This document shows positions 1-8,798 of a stretch of DNA of 31,136 bases, in pieces. The notes under the pieces are model-generated. The model saw only the letters and a list, made by a program, of their open reading frames with translations. It was not told where the DNA came from and did no database searches. The translations under genes and the position numbers were made by a program. Each line of letters begins with the position of its first letter. Position 1 is the stretch's first letter. The stretch lies in contig CAZPWQ010000032.1 in NCBI GenBank assembly GCA_964590495.1, forward strand, positions 1 to 31,136. The letters are read 5' to 3'. The stretch comes from CAZPWQ01 sp964590495 (GTDB taxonomy: Bacteria; Bacteroidota; Rhodothermia; Balneolales; Balneolaceae).

Positions 1-177
1 AGCCGGTGGCTTTTTGGGTTCGTTTTTGTCCACACAAAAAGGAACAAGGAAAGACCAGGATAAAGTTGCAATTTAATATTCAGCTGCAGATCCTGATCCC
101 CAAGCTCATCAGTTACAACACAGAGTGCCTCAGAGAAGACACAGAGTTTCACAGAGAGAACGTTATACAAACTGATT
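1..177. other. Intergenic region downstream of gatA with repeat-like sequence
   Basis: No gene is supported here. Positions 18-45 form an inverted repeat with 12-bp arms, one mismatch and a 4-base loop. It could act as a weak terminator for gatA, which ends at 178 on the minus strand. Positions 117-160 contain three close copies of CACAGAG in a pattern that I recognise as a common dispersed intergenic repeat in many bacterial genomes. An open frame at 6-245 runs through these repeats, overlaps the end of gatA and looks spurious. Confidence 0.5.
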
Positions 178-1710
178 TTAATCCAGTTCTTCTACGAGAC
201 GGGCTGCATTCAGAACTTTTTGCTCCTGGAAGGTATCGGCCATAAACTGCATACCATATGGTAATCCGTTGGAATGAGTACCTGCCGGAATATTGATGCC
301 GCAGATACCCGCCAGGTTAGCGGAAATAGTATAAACATCATTCAGGTACATCTGAACAGGATCATCCTGTTTGGATCCTATATCAAAAGCAGTTGTGGGT
401 GCCGTCGGTGAAACAATTACATCGACATCTTTAAAAGCTTCCGTAAAATCCTGTTTTATGAGGCGGCGTACCTTTTGAGCTTTGGCATAATAAGCGTCGT
501 AATAACCGGCGCTCAGAACATAGGTGCCGAGCATGATCCGCCGTTTCACTTCACGGCCGAACCCTTCGGTTCTGCTTTTCTTGTAAAGCCGGATTAGAGG
601 TGAATCAAGTGATTCAAGCTGTTTTGAATATTCAATTTTATCTTTACCGGCAGAAATTTCCATCTGCTCCTTCAACGCCTTTCTTTCCTGTTTCAGCTCC
701 TCTTTCACTTCACCGATATCGGCACGATGTCCATACCGTATTCCGTCGTAACGGGCAAGGTTACTGGATGCTTCGGCAGTAGCCAGAATATAATAAGTAG
801 CAATTCCGTATTTCATATGTGGCAGATGGATGGGCACCAGCTCAGCACCACGCTCTTTCAATTCATTCAATTTAACTTGAATGCCATGACGGATTTCGCC
901 ATCAAGTCCTTCGCCAAAATATTCTTCGGGGACACCAATGCGAATACCGGAGTCGGGATTTTGTACCGATTGGTGAAAATCAGGTACCGCCCTGCTCGAT
1001 GATGTGTTGTCACGTTCATCGGATCCGGCTATAACCTGCAATATAGCTGCAGCATCTTTCACGCTGTTGGCGAGCGGACCTATGCAATCAAAAGATGAAG
1101 CAAATGCTACCAATCCGTGACGGGATACACGTCCGTAGGTAGGCTTTAATCCGACCACACCACAGTAAGAAGCGGGCTGTCGGATAGAACCGCCTGTATC
1201 GGAGCCCAATGCGGCTGTACAAAAATTGGCAGCAACTGCGGCCGCACTGCCGCCGGATGATCCGCCCGTAACCTTTGATGTATCATTGGGATTTTTGGCA
1301 GGACCGTAAATAGTGTTTTCATTAGAAGAGCCCATCGCAAATTCGTCCATGTTCAACCGGCCCAGGAGAATAGCATCTTCCTTAATCAAACGATTAACAA
1401 CTGTGGCGTTATAAACGCTTTCAAATCCGGATAAGATATTGGAAGCACAGGTTGTTTGTTTACCTTTTTCACAAATAAGATCTTTAATTCCTATAACCAA
1501 TCCGGCAAGCTGACCTGCTTCTCCCTGTTTAATTTTTTTCTGAACCTCCTCAGCACGCTTTAATGCGGCATCTTTATCGAGAGAGACGACCGCATTGATT
1601 TCATTGTTCTTCTCATCGATCTGTTCGAGGTAATGAGTAACAACCTCGGTTAATGTTAATTCCTTGTCCTCGATCGACTGTCGAACTTCGCTTATGTCTG
1701 TAAAACGCAA
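178..1710 (-). CDS. gatA: Glutamyl-tRNA(Gln) / aspartyl-tRNA(Asn) amidotransferase subunit A
   Basis: This is the amidase subunit of the GatCAB complex. In the cytoplasm it releases ammonia from glutamine to convert mischarged Glu-tRNA(Gln) or Asp-tRNA(Asn) to the correct aminoacyl-tRNA. The 510-residue length is close to the usual 480-500. The amidase-signature catalytic triad is visible: Lys76 in GIKDLI, cis-Ser151 in the GGSSGGSAAA motif and the nucleophile Ser175 in DTGGS. The only plausible start is TTG at 1710, since no in-frame ATG occurs before the conserved core and the preceding codons are not start-like. It lies 24 bases downstream of tatA on the same strand, so the two are probably co-transcribed. 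gatB and gatC are not in the window. Confidence 0.97.
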   Translation of the reverse strand: MRFTDISEVRQSIEDKELTLTEVVTHYLEQIDEKNNEINAVVSLDKDAALKRAEEVQKKIKQGEAGQLAGLVIGIKDLICEKGKQTTCASNILSGFESVYNATVVNRLIKEDAILLGRLNMDEFAMGSSNENTIYGPAKNPNDTSKVTGGSSGGSAAAVAANFCTAALGSDTGGSIRQPASYCGVVGLKPTYGRVSRHGLVAFASSFDCIGPLANSVKDAAAILQVIAGSDERDNTSSSRAVPDFHQSVQNPDSGIRIGVPEEYFGEGLDGEIRHGIQVKLNELKERGAELVPIHLPHMKYGIATYYILATAEASSNLARYDGIRYGHRADIGEVKEELKQERKALKEQMEISAGKDKIEYSKQLESLDSPLIRLYKKSRTEGFGREVKRRIMLGTYVLSAGYYDAYYAKAQKVRRLIKQDFTEAFKDVDVIVSPTAPTTAFDIGSKQDDPVQMYLNDVYTISANLAGICGINIPAGTHSNGLPYGMQFMADTFQEQKVLNAARLVEELD

Positions 1711-1734
1711 TGATATATACTTTTAATTGGTATT

Positions 1735-1962
1735 CTACTTCTTTTCTTCCTTCAATTCTTCCTTCTTTTCGGTTTTTTCAGTGCCGTATCCTTCCTTTTC
1801 GCCTTTCTCAAGCTCCTTTTTGATTTCATCGGAGGCTTTTCGAAACTCGTTTATACCTTGCCCGATTCCCCGTGCAAGTTCGGGAATACGTTTAGCACCG
1901 AAGAAAAGAAGTATGACCATAAGAATTATAATAATCTCCATTCCGCCAAAACTACCAAACAT
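1735..1962 (-). CDS. tatA: Twin-arginine translocase subunit TatA/TatE
   Basis: This is the pore-forming component of the Tat pathway, which moves folded proteins across the inner membrane. The 75-residue product has the standard layout: a short N-terminus, one hydrophobic transmembrane helix (about residues 8-20), the FGAKRIPEL hinge with its conserved Phe-Gly, an amphipathic helix (GIGQGINEFRKA), and a Lys/Glu-rich disordered tail (about 45-75). TatB proteins are normally longer, so TatA/E is the better call. The ATG at 1962 has a good upstream ribosome-binding site (AGAGGA, about 9 bases before the start). It is the upstream gene of a probable tatA-gatA pair and is divergent from the small gene at 2156. 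Confidence 0.95.
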   Translation of the reverse strand: MFGSFGGMEIIIILMVILLFFGAKRIPELARGIGQGINEFRKASDEIKKELEKGEKEGYGTEKTEKKEELKEEKK

Positions 1963-2076
1963 ATAATAATCCTCTTTATATTGGGTTTATATTTAAGAAT
2001 ATCTAAGATAAGAATTATTTTATTCACCTTTCAGTTATAGATTTAAAAAATAAATACACATTTATTAAAAAATAAC

Positions 2077-2107
2077 TTGAATTTTAGGTTACAAACCTTT
2101 TTATAAC
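2077..2107 (+). promoter_or_regulatory. Possible promoter with a small palindrome between the boxes
   Basis: A TTGAAT-like box (2077-2082) and a TATAAC box (2102-2107) are 19 bases apart, upstream of the small gene at 2156. The palindrome AGGTT-ACA-AACCT (2086-2098) lies between them and could be an operator. The spacing is long and the classic Bacteroidetes TAnnTTTG box is not seen, so this is weak. Confidence 0.25.
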
Positions 2108-2155
2108 GAGCTAAGTATTATTATTTAAACAACAAAAGACAATAACCAATTATTT

Positions 2156-2410
2156 ATGATCTGGACTGTTGAATTAGCTGCGGCACTAGACGAAGCGCCA
2201 TTTCCCGCAACCCGAGAAGAACTTATCGAGTGGGCCGAACGTAACGGTCTTCCTCAACAGGTAATAGATAACCTCTATGAACTCGATGAAATAGAAGAGG
2301 GTGAAGATATGGTCTATGAAGGGATTGAAGATATTTGGCCCGATTATATTCGAAAAGAAGATTTCTTCCATAACGAGGAAGATGAAGGGTTTGATTACGA
2401 TGACGTTTAA
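2156..2410 (+). CDS. Small acidic DUF2795-type protein
   Basis: This is an 84-residue, very acidic protein of unknown function. It resembles the short conserved proteins annotated as DUF2795 in Bacteroidota. The N-terminal WTVELAAALDEAPFPATREE segment and the GIEDIWPDYI segment (about residues 56-65) match what I remember of the family. The C-terminal 20 residues are almost all Asp, Glu, Phe or Tyr. It has no signal peptide or membrane segment, so it is probably cytoplasmic. It is a single-gene unit, closed by a strong terminator and divergent from tatA. The family assignment comes from memory and should be confirmed by a domain search. Confidence 0.8.
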   Translation: MIWTVELAAALDEAPFPATREELIEWAERNGLPQQVIDNLYELDEIEEGEDMVYEGIEDIWPDYIRKEDFFHNEEDEGFDYDDV

Positions 2411-2432
2411 CTTATATCTTATTTAGGTCTTT

Positions 2433-2471
2433 AAACGGTTGCCCCGTATGAGCGGGACAACCGTTTTTTTT
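2433..2471 (+). terminator. Rho-independent terminator after the DUF2795-type gene
   Basis: The stem AAACGGTTG/CAACCGTT continues inward, after one mismatch, as CCCG/CGGG around a TATGAG loop. It is followed at once by a run of eight T residues. This is a textbook intrinsic terminator 22 bases after the stop codon, and it separates this gene from the BamA-like gene downstream. Confidence 0.9.
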
Positions 2472-2500
2472 GAAAAAAGTCTTAATCGCCGTCTACTCAT

Positions 2501-4906
2501 TTGAAAATAATATCAATTCGCGCTGTACTTTTTTTATTTGGTGCTTTATTTGCCCTTTTTCCATTAAGTGGCATAGCTCAAAATACTGTATCTGCATCAG
2601 ACACCACTGATAAGGTTGTTCGCACTGTAAGATTCGTTGGAAACGATAATGTAAAAAATAATACCCTTGAAGCTCTTATCCGCACTCAAACAAACCGTGA
2701 ATTCCTGGGTATTCCCCGCTTTACTCCATGGTATTTTTTATGGCAGTTAAGCCCCTCTCTGGGAGAACCACCCTCTCTTCTGAACAGACAGACTGTGGCA
2801 ACGGATGTTGAGCGCATTCAGCGTTATTACGAAACAATAGGCTATCTTGAAGCCACAGTAGATACCAATATTGTAGAATTTAAAGAAAACCGGGTCGAAG
2901 TTTCTTTCCTTATTGATGAGGGTCCCGCTTTTTCTATTCAGAGTGTGGCATACTCAGGAATGCCTGAGTTTGAGGATCCGCAGCTTGTTTCAAACTTTTA
3001 TCAAGACGGCGTGCTGACCCGTGAGCAGATTGACGACACCACTTATCATGTAAACAGGCAATATTCAGAAGAGCAACTGAGTAATGAACGGAACCGGATT
3101 ATTACATTTCTCAAAAATAATGGACATGCAGCTGCTCAGAGAGATTCAGTTAATGTCCTGATGAAGCGTAATTCCGAGGACAAGCATAAGCTGGATGCAC
3201 TTTTTGTTATAGAATCCGGAAAAAAATATACGTTCGGCGATCTTTACATCAGCCTGGCCGGCCCGGATGATAATGTAAATTATGAAGAAAGTGATACCCT
3301 CAGAGGTGGTGAATATACAGCCGGAGGGAAATCTATATATCTGCATAAAGAAAAAGAGGCACAGTCGAAGTTTAGCCTGTTATCTGAACAGGTACTTTTT
3401 AAGCCGGGTGCCACCTTCGACAATTCATTGTATGTTCGTACAGTAAACGAATTTCAAAACCTTGGCATGCTGGCGATTCGACAATTCGGTTTAAGTGAAG
3501 ATGGTTCACAACCTGATTACAGCAGAGAATCCATACCGGTCATATTTTCGCTGCAAACACTGCCCAAGCATTCCATCAATCTCAATTTTTACGGATTAAA
3601 GCGGTATGGTTTCGGATCCGGTGCAGGACTGACCTATACTAATAATAATCTGTTCGGCAGTGCCGAAAATTTGCAACTCAGTCTTAACGGAAGTTTTGAA
3701 TATGTACGGTCAGAAACAATCCGGGACATCGGTTCAACAGAGTCAGAGCAGTCATTCAGCAGCCAGTTTTTCCGCAGTTTTGAATCCAGGATTGATTATT
3801 CGCTTCCCCGACTCATATTTCCACTTGCAGCTCTTGATGACCGGCTCTACTTTTCAAATGCACGTACCCGATATTCGCTGTCTTTCAGCAGGTCAAATCA
3901 GCTGCTCTTTGATATCAATTCTGATATCCGCTTCAATCTTCGCTACGAGGTATTACATAATGATCGTTTTTCCAGTTTCCTGGACCTTGTTGAACTTGAT
4001 CTGCTGGACACTGATCCCTCACAGCAATTCCGCGAATCATTGCGGGAAGAATTCGGTGAAGATTCCTTTGAATTCCAGCGTATCCTGGAAGATTTTCGTC
4101 CACAGGTATCTTCTATTCTGCGCTATACTTTTCGCAGCCGGCGCACAGATCTCATAAAAAGAGACCACGGTTATTTCAGCGAGTATACAATGGCTATGGG
4201 AGGCAATGTTCCCTACCTGATTGACCGCTATATCGTGACACCAAACACCCTGGAAGGAAACCTGCCGCCGCTGTTTCCCACCAGTCAGAACAGCCTTGCT
4301 TACAGCCGCTTTTTGAAAGGAACCGCAGATTACCGTCGCTATATACCTATATCGAGCGACGCCGTATTTGCCTACAGAGGTTTTATGGGGCTTGCCCTGC
4401 CCTATGGTCAGAGTAATTCTATTCCCCTCAACCAAAGGTTTTTTGCCGGCGGAAGTAACGATATCCGTGGTTGGGATATTTACAGCCTGGGACCGGGTTC
4501 AATCCCTCTTGAAGAAGTAACGATCAACGGGGGGGAAATCAAACTTTTGGCACAAGCCGAAGTTCGACAAAATATTATAGGGAACTTTCTTTCGGCCGAT
4601 TGGATCGGTGCCTGGTTTAATGATGCAGGAAATATTTGGTACGGACCAAGAACGGAATTTCCGGCGCGAACAGATAATGGTGATCCTATTCCGCCGACAC
4701 AGCGACAGCGGGTAATTGATGATGGAAAATTTAAGTTCGACAGATTCCATAAACAGATTGCCGTCGGTTCAGGGTTGGGACTTCGAATAGACTGGGATTA
4801 TGTCATCGTTCGTTTTGACTTTGCTTTTCGGGTACATGACTTGCAGAAAGGTTGGTTTCAGGATAAGAAAATGTATTTCAGTTTCGGAATCGGCCACTCT
4901 TTTTAG
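2501..4906 (+). CDS. BamA/TamA-family outer-membrane protein (POTRA + beta-barrel)
   Basis: This is an 801-residue Omp85-superfamily protein, likely involved in outer-membrane protein or lipoprotein insertion. Residues 1-26 form a signal peptide ending before QNTVSAS. POTRA-like repeats follow to about residue 350, and the C-terminal half reads as an alternating-residue beta-barrel ending in Phe, as outer-membrane barrels do. The conserved loop-6 signature is present as IRGW (about 655-658) within FFAGGSNDIRGW. The FFAGG...SLGPG context resembles the TamL group of Bacteroidota more than canonical BamA. TamL is usually a lipoprotein, however, and this protein has no lipobox Cys. The start is TTG at 2501, which gives a good signal peptide; no upstream ATG improves on it. 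Confidence 0.85.
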   Translation: MKIISIRAVLFLFGALFALFPLSGIAQNTVSASDTTDKVVRTVRFVGNDNVKNNTLEALIRTQTNREFLGIPRFTPWYFLWQLSPSLGEPPSLLNRQTVATDVERIQRYYETIGYLEATVDTNIVEFKENRVEVSFLIDEGPAFSIQSVAYSGMPEFEDPQLVSNFYQDGVLTREQIDDTTYHVNRQYSEEQLSNERNRIITFLKNNGHAAAQRDSVNVLMKRNSEDKHKLDALFVIESGKKYTFGDLYISLAGPDDNVNYEESDTLRGGEYTAGGKSIYLHKEKEAQSKFSLLSEQVLFKPGATFDNSLYVRTVNEFQNLGMLAIRQFGLSEDGSQPDYSRESIPVIFSLQTLPKHSINLNFYGLKRYGFGSGAGLTYTNNNLFGSAENLQLSLNGSFEYVRSETIRDIGSTESEQSFSSQFFRSFESRIDYSLPRLIFPLAALDDRLYFSNARTRYSLSFSRSNQLLFDINSDIRFNLRYEVLHNDRFSSFLDLVELDLLDTDPSQQFRESLREEFGEDSFEFQRILEDFRPQVSSILRYTFRSRRTDLIKRDHGYFSEYTMAMGGNVPYLIDRYIVTPNTLEGNLPPLFPTSQNSLAYSRFLKGTADYRRYIPISSDAVFAYRGFMGLALPYGQSNSIPLNQRFFAGGSNDIRGWDIYSLGPGSIPLEEVTINGGEIKLLAQAEVRQNIIGNFLSADWIGAWFNDAGNIWYGPRTEFPARTDNGDPIPPTQRQRVIDDGKFKFDRFHKQIAVGSGLGLRIDWDYVIVRFDFAFRVHDLQKGWFQDKKMYFSFGIGHSF

Positions 4907-5010
4907 CAAATCTCTTATATTATTTTCATTTTCTTTATCAAGATCTCACGTTATTTTAAGTCTGTTACATTTTAGGTCTAGAAGACAAAAGTTAATAAAC
5001 GGATCAGATT

Positions 5011-5556
5011 ATGATGAACTTAAACCAGTTTAAGAAAATCAGGGATAAGAGTGATATTATTTTTAAGTCCAGATTTTTGAAAAAAATGACAATGTTGGAG
5101 CGGACAGAATTTCTGCAGTATTGCCATTATCGAAAATATAATGAAGAGGAATTTATTTATTACCAGGGAGATCCCGGAACGGGTATGTATTTCATTGAAG
5201 AAGGAAAGGTACAATTAATAGCAGATCCCGAGCCCGGAACTGAGGGCGAAACCCAGAGTTACCAAATTGAAGCTCCGGAAAGTTTCGGCTCCCTCTCCAT
5301 CGGGTATGAACTACGGAGAATATATTCTGTAAAATGCCTGACCGATTGTACATTGTTGGGCTTTTTTAAACCCGATTTCGAAACACTGAAAAACCGCCAC
5401 CCCTCCATTGCGGTAAAATTCATGGAGACGCTGGCTATGATTGCCATGAAACAGCTCGAGCTGGTTACAAACGAACTCAAAAAAAACGGAAATTTTCATA
5501 AGGCCTTCTCTCTTCAATTTGAAACTTATTTTGACGATATAGAAGGATCTTTTTAA
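5011..5556 (+). CDS. Cyclic-nucleotide-binding-domain protein without DNA-binding domain
   Basis: This is a 181-residue protein made mainly of one CRP/FNR-type cNMP-binding beta-roll (about residues 20-140). Recognisable elements are the YYQGDPGTGMYFIEEGKV strand-turn and a phosphate-binding-cassette-like FGSLSIGYELRR segment. A helical C-terminal extension (about 125-181) takes the place of the helix-turn-helix seen in CRP regulators, so it is unlikely to bind DNA directly. Two ATG codons lie side by side at 5011 and 5014, and either could start the protein. It follows the BamA-like gene by 104 bases and precedes rlmD by 122. Its partner and ligand are unknown. Confidence 0.8.
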   Translation: MMNLNQFKKIRDKSDIIFKSRFLKKMTMLERTEFLQYCHYRKYNEEEFIYYQGDPGTGMYFIEEGKVQLIADPEPGTEGETQSYQIEAPESFGSLSIGYELRRIYSVKCLTDCTLLGFFKPDFETLKNRHPSIAVKFMETLAMIAMKQLELVTNELKKNGNFHKAFSLQFETYFDDIEGSF

Positions 5557-5678
5557 TCAGCTGGTATGCGGGAGCGGAGCACCCTTGTAGCTTCTTAATT
5601 ATTGTCTAACTCCATTTAGATCTGTGGCTGGTTACCAATAACCACTATACTAATTAACTAATAACTACACTCGAGTGT

Positions 5679-7088
5679 ATGGCGTTAAAAAAAGGCGACG
5701 AAATTGAATTGACAATAGATTCGGCTGCCTTTAAGGGCAAAGGAATAGGCAAAGTTGACGGACTGGCGGTTTTCGTGCCCAATACAGCACCGGGCGACCT
5801 CGTTAAAACACGCATCATCAAAAAAAAGAAGAGTTACCGGGAAGGTAAACTGTTGGAAGTTGTTGAGTCGGGTCCTGAACGAATCGAACCGAAATGCCGG
5901 CATGCCCGTAATTGCGGAGGGTGCAGCTGGCAGCACGTAACATACGAAGAGCAGTTTCGGTTTAAACGGGACCAGGTACGCGACCACATGCACCGTATCG
6001 GCGGTCTTACAGCTCTAGAGGTAAACGACACCATCGGCTGCGATGACATCTTCTATTATCGCAATAAAATGGAGTATTCGATCGGCCACAAACGCTGGCT
6101 GAGCCGCGAAGAGATCAACCGTGATGAATATGTCAGTGACCGATGCTTTGCAGCCGGATTACATGCCCCTGGACGTTTTGACAAGATTCTGAACCTTCAG
6201 GAGTGCCATCTTCAAGATCCGGTATCCTATAAGATCCTGGATTTTGTTCGAAACTGGTGCATAGAACATGATGTGGAACCGTATAATACCATCGACCATG
6301 AAGGCTTTATGCGTAATGTCGTTATCCGGAATGCGTATCATACGGATGATCTGATGGTAAACCTTGTTACCAATGCCGATGATCCATCCGTGATGAAACC
6401 ACTTTCGAATGCACTGCAGGATACGTTCCCGGAAATCACCACAATTATAAATAATATTAACGATGAGCGCTCACCGACCGCAGTGGGTCGCTATGAAAAT
6501 GTACTTTACGGGCCGGGTTATATTACCGATCATATCGGCCCCTTTCATTTCAATATCGATGCGAACGCTTTCTTTCAGACAAATACGCAACAGGCCGAAC
6601 GGCTGTACGAAGTGGCACGGGATTTTGCAGAAATTAAGTCCGGTGAAACCGTTTTTGACCTTTACTGTGGTGTGGGTACGTTAACCCTGTTCCTAAGTAA
6701 AAATGCCAAACAGATTGTTGGGATTGAGCTGGAACCAGTAACGGTACAAAATGCCAGGAAAAATGCAGAAGAAAATAATGTCGATAATGTAGCTTTTGTA
6801 GAAGGCGACATGCAGGAAGTCTTTAATGAAGATATTACCAACAAATATGGAACTCCCGATTGCCTGATTACCGATCCTCCCCGTGCAGGCATGCATCCGG
6901 ATGTCGTTGAGCGCCTCAAAGAACTGGAAGTGCCAAGAATTGTATATGTCAGCTGTAACAGCTCGACCATGGCACGCGACCTGAAAGAGTTAAGCGAGGT
7001 CTATGATATCCTGGAGGTACAACCCGTAGATATGTTTCCGCAGACTTATCATATCGAAACAGTAGCCAACCTGCGCCTGAAAGACTAA
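5679..7088 (+). CDS. rlmD: 23S rRNA (uracil-5-)-methyltransferase RlmD/RumA family
   Basis: This SAM-dependent enzyme makes 5-methyluridine in 23S rRNA. The 469-residue chain has the full family layout: an N-terminal TRAM domain (about 1-60), a 4Fe-4S cluster site with Cys73, Cys79, Cys82 and Cys176, and a C-terminal Rossmann methyltransferase domain. The latter has the SAM motif FDLYCGVGTLTLF (326-338), DPPR (399-402), and the catalytic Cys426 in VSCNSST. All key residues are intact. The site it modifies (U747, U1939 or both) cannot be told from sequence. The ATG at 5679 starts directly at the TRAM domain. The gene converges with the transporter gene that ends at 7244. Confidence 0.93.
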   Translation: MALKKGDEIELTIDSAAFKGKGIGKVDGLAVFVPNTAPGDLVKTRIIKKKKSYREGKLLEVVESGPERIEPKCRHARNCGGCSWQHVTYEEQFRFKRDQVRDHMHRIGGLTALEVNDTIGCDDIFYYRNKMEYSIGHKRWLSREEINRDEYVSDRCFAAGLHAPGRFDKILNLQECHLQDPVSYKILDFVRNWCIEHDVEPYNTIDHEGFMRNVVIRNAYHTDDLMVNLVTNADDPSVMKPLSNALQDTFPEITTIINNINDERSPTAVGRYENVLYGPGYITDHIGPFHFNIDANAFFQTNTQQAERLYEVARDFAEIKSGETVFDLYCGVGTLTLFLSKNAKQIVGIELEPVTVQNARKNAEENNVDNVAFVEGDMQEVFNEDITNKYGTPDCLITDPPRAGMHPDVVERLKELEVPRIVYVSCNSSTMARDLKELSEVYDILEVQPVDMFPQTYHIETVANLRLKD

Positions 7089-7243
7089 TAGAACGCTGAT
7101 GAAACGGATAGAGCGGATAAAAACGGATTTGTTTTTATAAAACAGTATTTCTGTCGCTAAATACGCGTATAACCCAGCTGCTGTCCTTCAGGAAACCCGG
7201 TGCAGAATGTGAAATATTTTATTTACCCACTTTGATTTTTAGT
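7089..7243. other. Convergent intergenic region with CGGAT-rich repeat
   Basis: This stretch lies between the ends of rlmD (plus) and tctA (minus). Positions 7095-7131 contain ACGGAT, GCGGAT and ACGGAT in quick succession, a degenerate short repeat resembling a dispersed intergenic repeat seen in many genomes. No clear bidirectional terminator hairpin was found. Confidence 0.4.
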
Positions 7244-8788
7244 TCAATCAGAACTTCGTCTTCTATTTCTCCATATTGTCCAACCCCACAGGATCAGAAA
7301 TCCCACGCCCAGTAAGGCGGCAATAGGACGATTGAAAAAGGGCATTATTATACCTTCCGATCCGGTCAGAGTTTGAATGAACCGTTCTTCGAGGGGAGAA
7401 CCCAGAATAATGCCCAATACCACCGGGCCCAGAGGTATGGCATATCGCTCCAGGATAAAGCCTAACAGTCCCATTACCAGCATGATAATTACATCAAAAT
7501 AACTACCCTGAATAGCATACGATCCAATGATACAAAACAGCAGGATCAGCGGGAGCAGGATCCTCTGAGGAACCTTAATAACATAACGTCCCGCCTTGAT
7601 GGCAAAATAGCCTACAATCAGCAAAGCAAACGTAGCCATGATGAAAGCTATATAAATGCTGTATACCAATACCGGCTGATTCTCAAATATTCCGGGACCG
7701 GGATCCAGGTTCTTCATAAGAAGCACTCCAATCATAATAGCTGTTATTGAATCTCCCGGAATACCAAATACCAAAGCCGGTATCCACGTTCCCGCCAGAG
7801 CGGAGTTATTAGCTGTAGAAGCATCAGCAAGGCCTTCCAGTGACCCTTTCCCATATTGCTCCGGGTGATCACTGGCATTTTTGGATGCTGCCAGAGATAC
7901 CCACGAAGCCATATCCGCTCCGGCACCGGGAAGCATTCCTATCAGGGATCCAATAATCCCTGATCGAAAAAAGGCACGTTTTCTACTCCTGATCAACTTA
8001 AAAGGTGCTTTGAAAACGGATGAAATCGGATTGAAGACTTTTCTTTTTAAATAACCCTCACTTTTCCGGTCGTTCTTTTCCTCGTCAGGCACTGCAGAAT
8101 TACGGTTATCACCGAGACTAATGGCATTACGCAATACCTCGGAAAGACCAAACAGGCCAATCATGGCAGGAATAAAACTAATTCCCTGGTAGAGTTGCGG
8201 CATTCCAAAAGTGAAACGCGCTTCAGCATGTACAGCACTAAGTCCTACCAAAGCAAGCAAAATGCCGATCAGTAAACCAAGCAACGACTTTAATAACGGA
8301 CCGCGGGACACCACTACTGCTGAGCTGAGACCTAAAAGATATAACCAGAAATATTCAGCTACGCTGAACATGGCGGCAATTTTTGCCAGTTGACCACCCA
8401 AAAGAATTAGTATAACCGCCCCGAATAATCCACCCATCACACTTCCCGTCAGGGTCATACCAAGCGGTGTTTCAGTATCTCCCCGTCTAGTAAATGCGTA
8501 AGCATCATCTACATAAGCAGCAGAAGCAGGAGTCCCCGGTATACGTAAAAGCGTCGTAGGTATGTCGCCGGCAAAAATTGCACAAGCCGCCATCGTTGCT
8601 ATACCTGCCAGGGCCGGAACCGGATCCATCCAATAGGTAATTGGAACAAATAGCGCTACTGCCATGGTTGCTGTCAGGCCGGGAATGGCTCCCATAAAAA
8701 CCCCATACACAGCCGAGAGCAATATCACCATCCATATGGCAGGTGAGAATACAACCAGTTGTATAGCTTCCAGTATTGCTTCGATCAT
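7244..8788 (-). CDS. tctA: Tripartite tricarboxylate transporter large permease TctA
   Basis: This is the main channel subunit of a TTT-family secondary transporter, which takes up organic acids with a binding-protein partner. The 514-residue protein is hydrophobic throughout, with about 11-12 membrane helices. It carries the two family motifs: GAIPGLTATMAVALFVP near residues 33-49, and the second-half motif that begins GMLPGAGADMASWVS and continues through EGLADASTANNSA to FGIPGDS. The ATG at 8788 lies 10 bases after the TctC-TctB fusion gene. Its likely ribosome-binding site, AGGATGG, is within the last codons of that gene, so the two are translationally close. No separate tctB gene is nearby. 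The substrate is not readable from sequence; neighbours suggest a sugar acid. Confidence 0.93.
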   Translation of the reverse strand: MIEAILEAIQLVVFSPAIWMVILLSAVYGVFMGAIPGLTATMAVALFVPITYWMDPVPALAGIATMAACAIFAGDIPTTLLRIPGTPASAAYVDDAYAFTRRGDTETPLGMTLTGSVMGGLFGAVILILLGGQLAKIAAMFSVAEYFWLYLLGLSSAVVVSRGPLLKSLLGLLIGILLALVGLSAVHAEARFTFGMPQLYQGISFIPAMIGLFGLSEVLRNAISLGDNRNSAVPDEEKNDRKSEGYLKRKVFNPISSVFKAPFKLIRSRKRAFFRSGIIGSLIGMLPGAGADMASWVSLAASKNASDHPEQYGKGSLEGLADASTANNSALAGTWIPALVFGIPGDSITAIMIGVLLMKNLDPGPGIFENQPVLVYSIYIAFIMATFALLIVGYFAIKAGRYVIKVPQRILLPLILLFCIIGSYAIQGSYFDVIIMLVMGLLGFILERYAIPLGPVVLGIILGSPLEERFIQTLTGSEGIIMPFFNRPIAALLGVGFLILWGWTIWRNRRRSSD

Positions 8789-8798
8789 AATTTTTAAA

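Noticed and set aside
2501..4906. Calling the Omp85 protein a TamL lipoprotein
   Set aside because: The loop-6 context resembles TamL, but the signal peptide has no Cys, so lipidation is not supported and the call was kept at family level.
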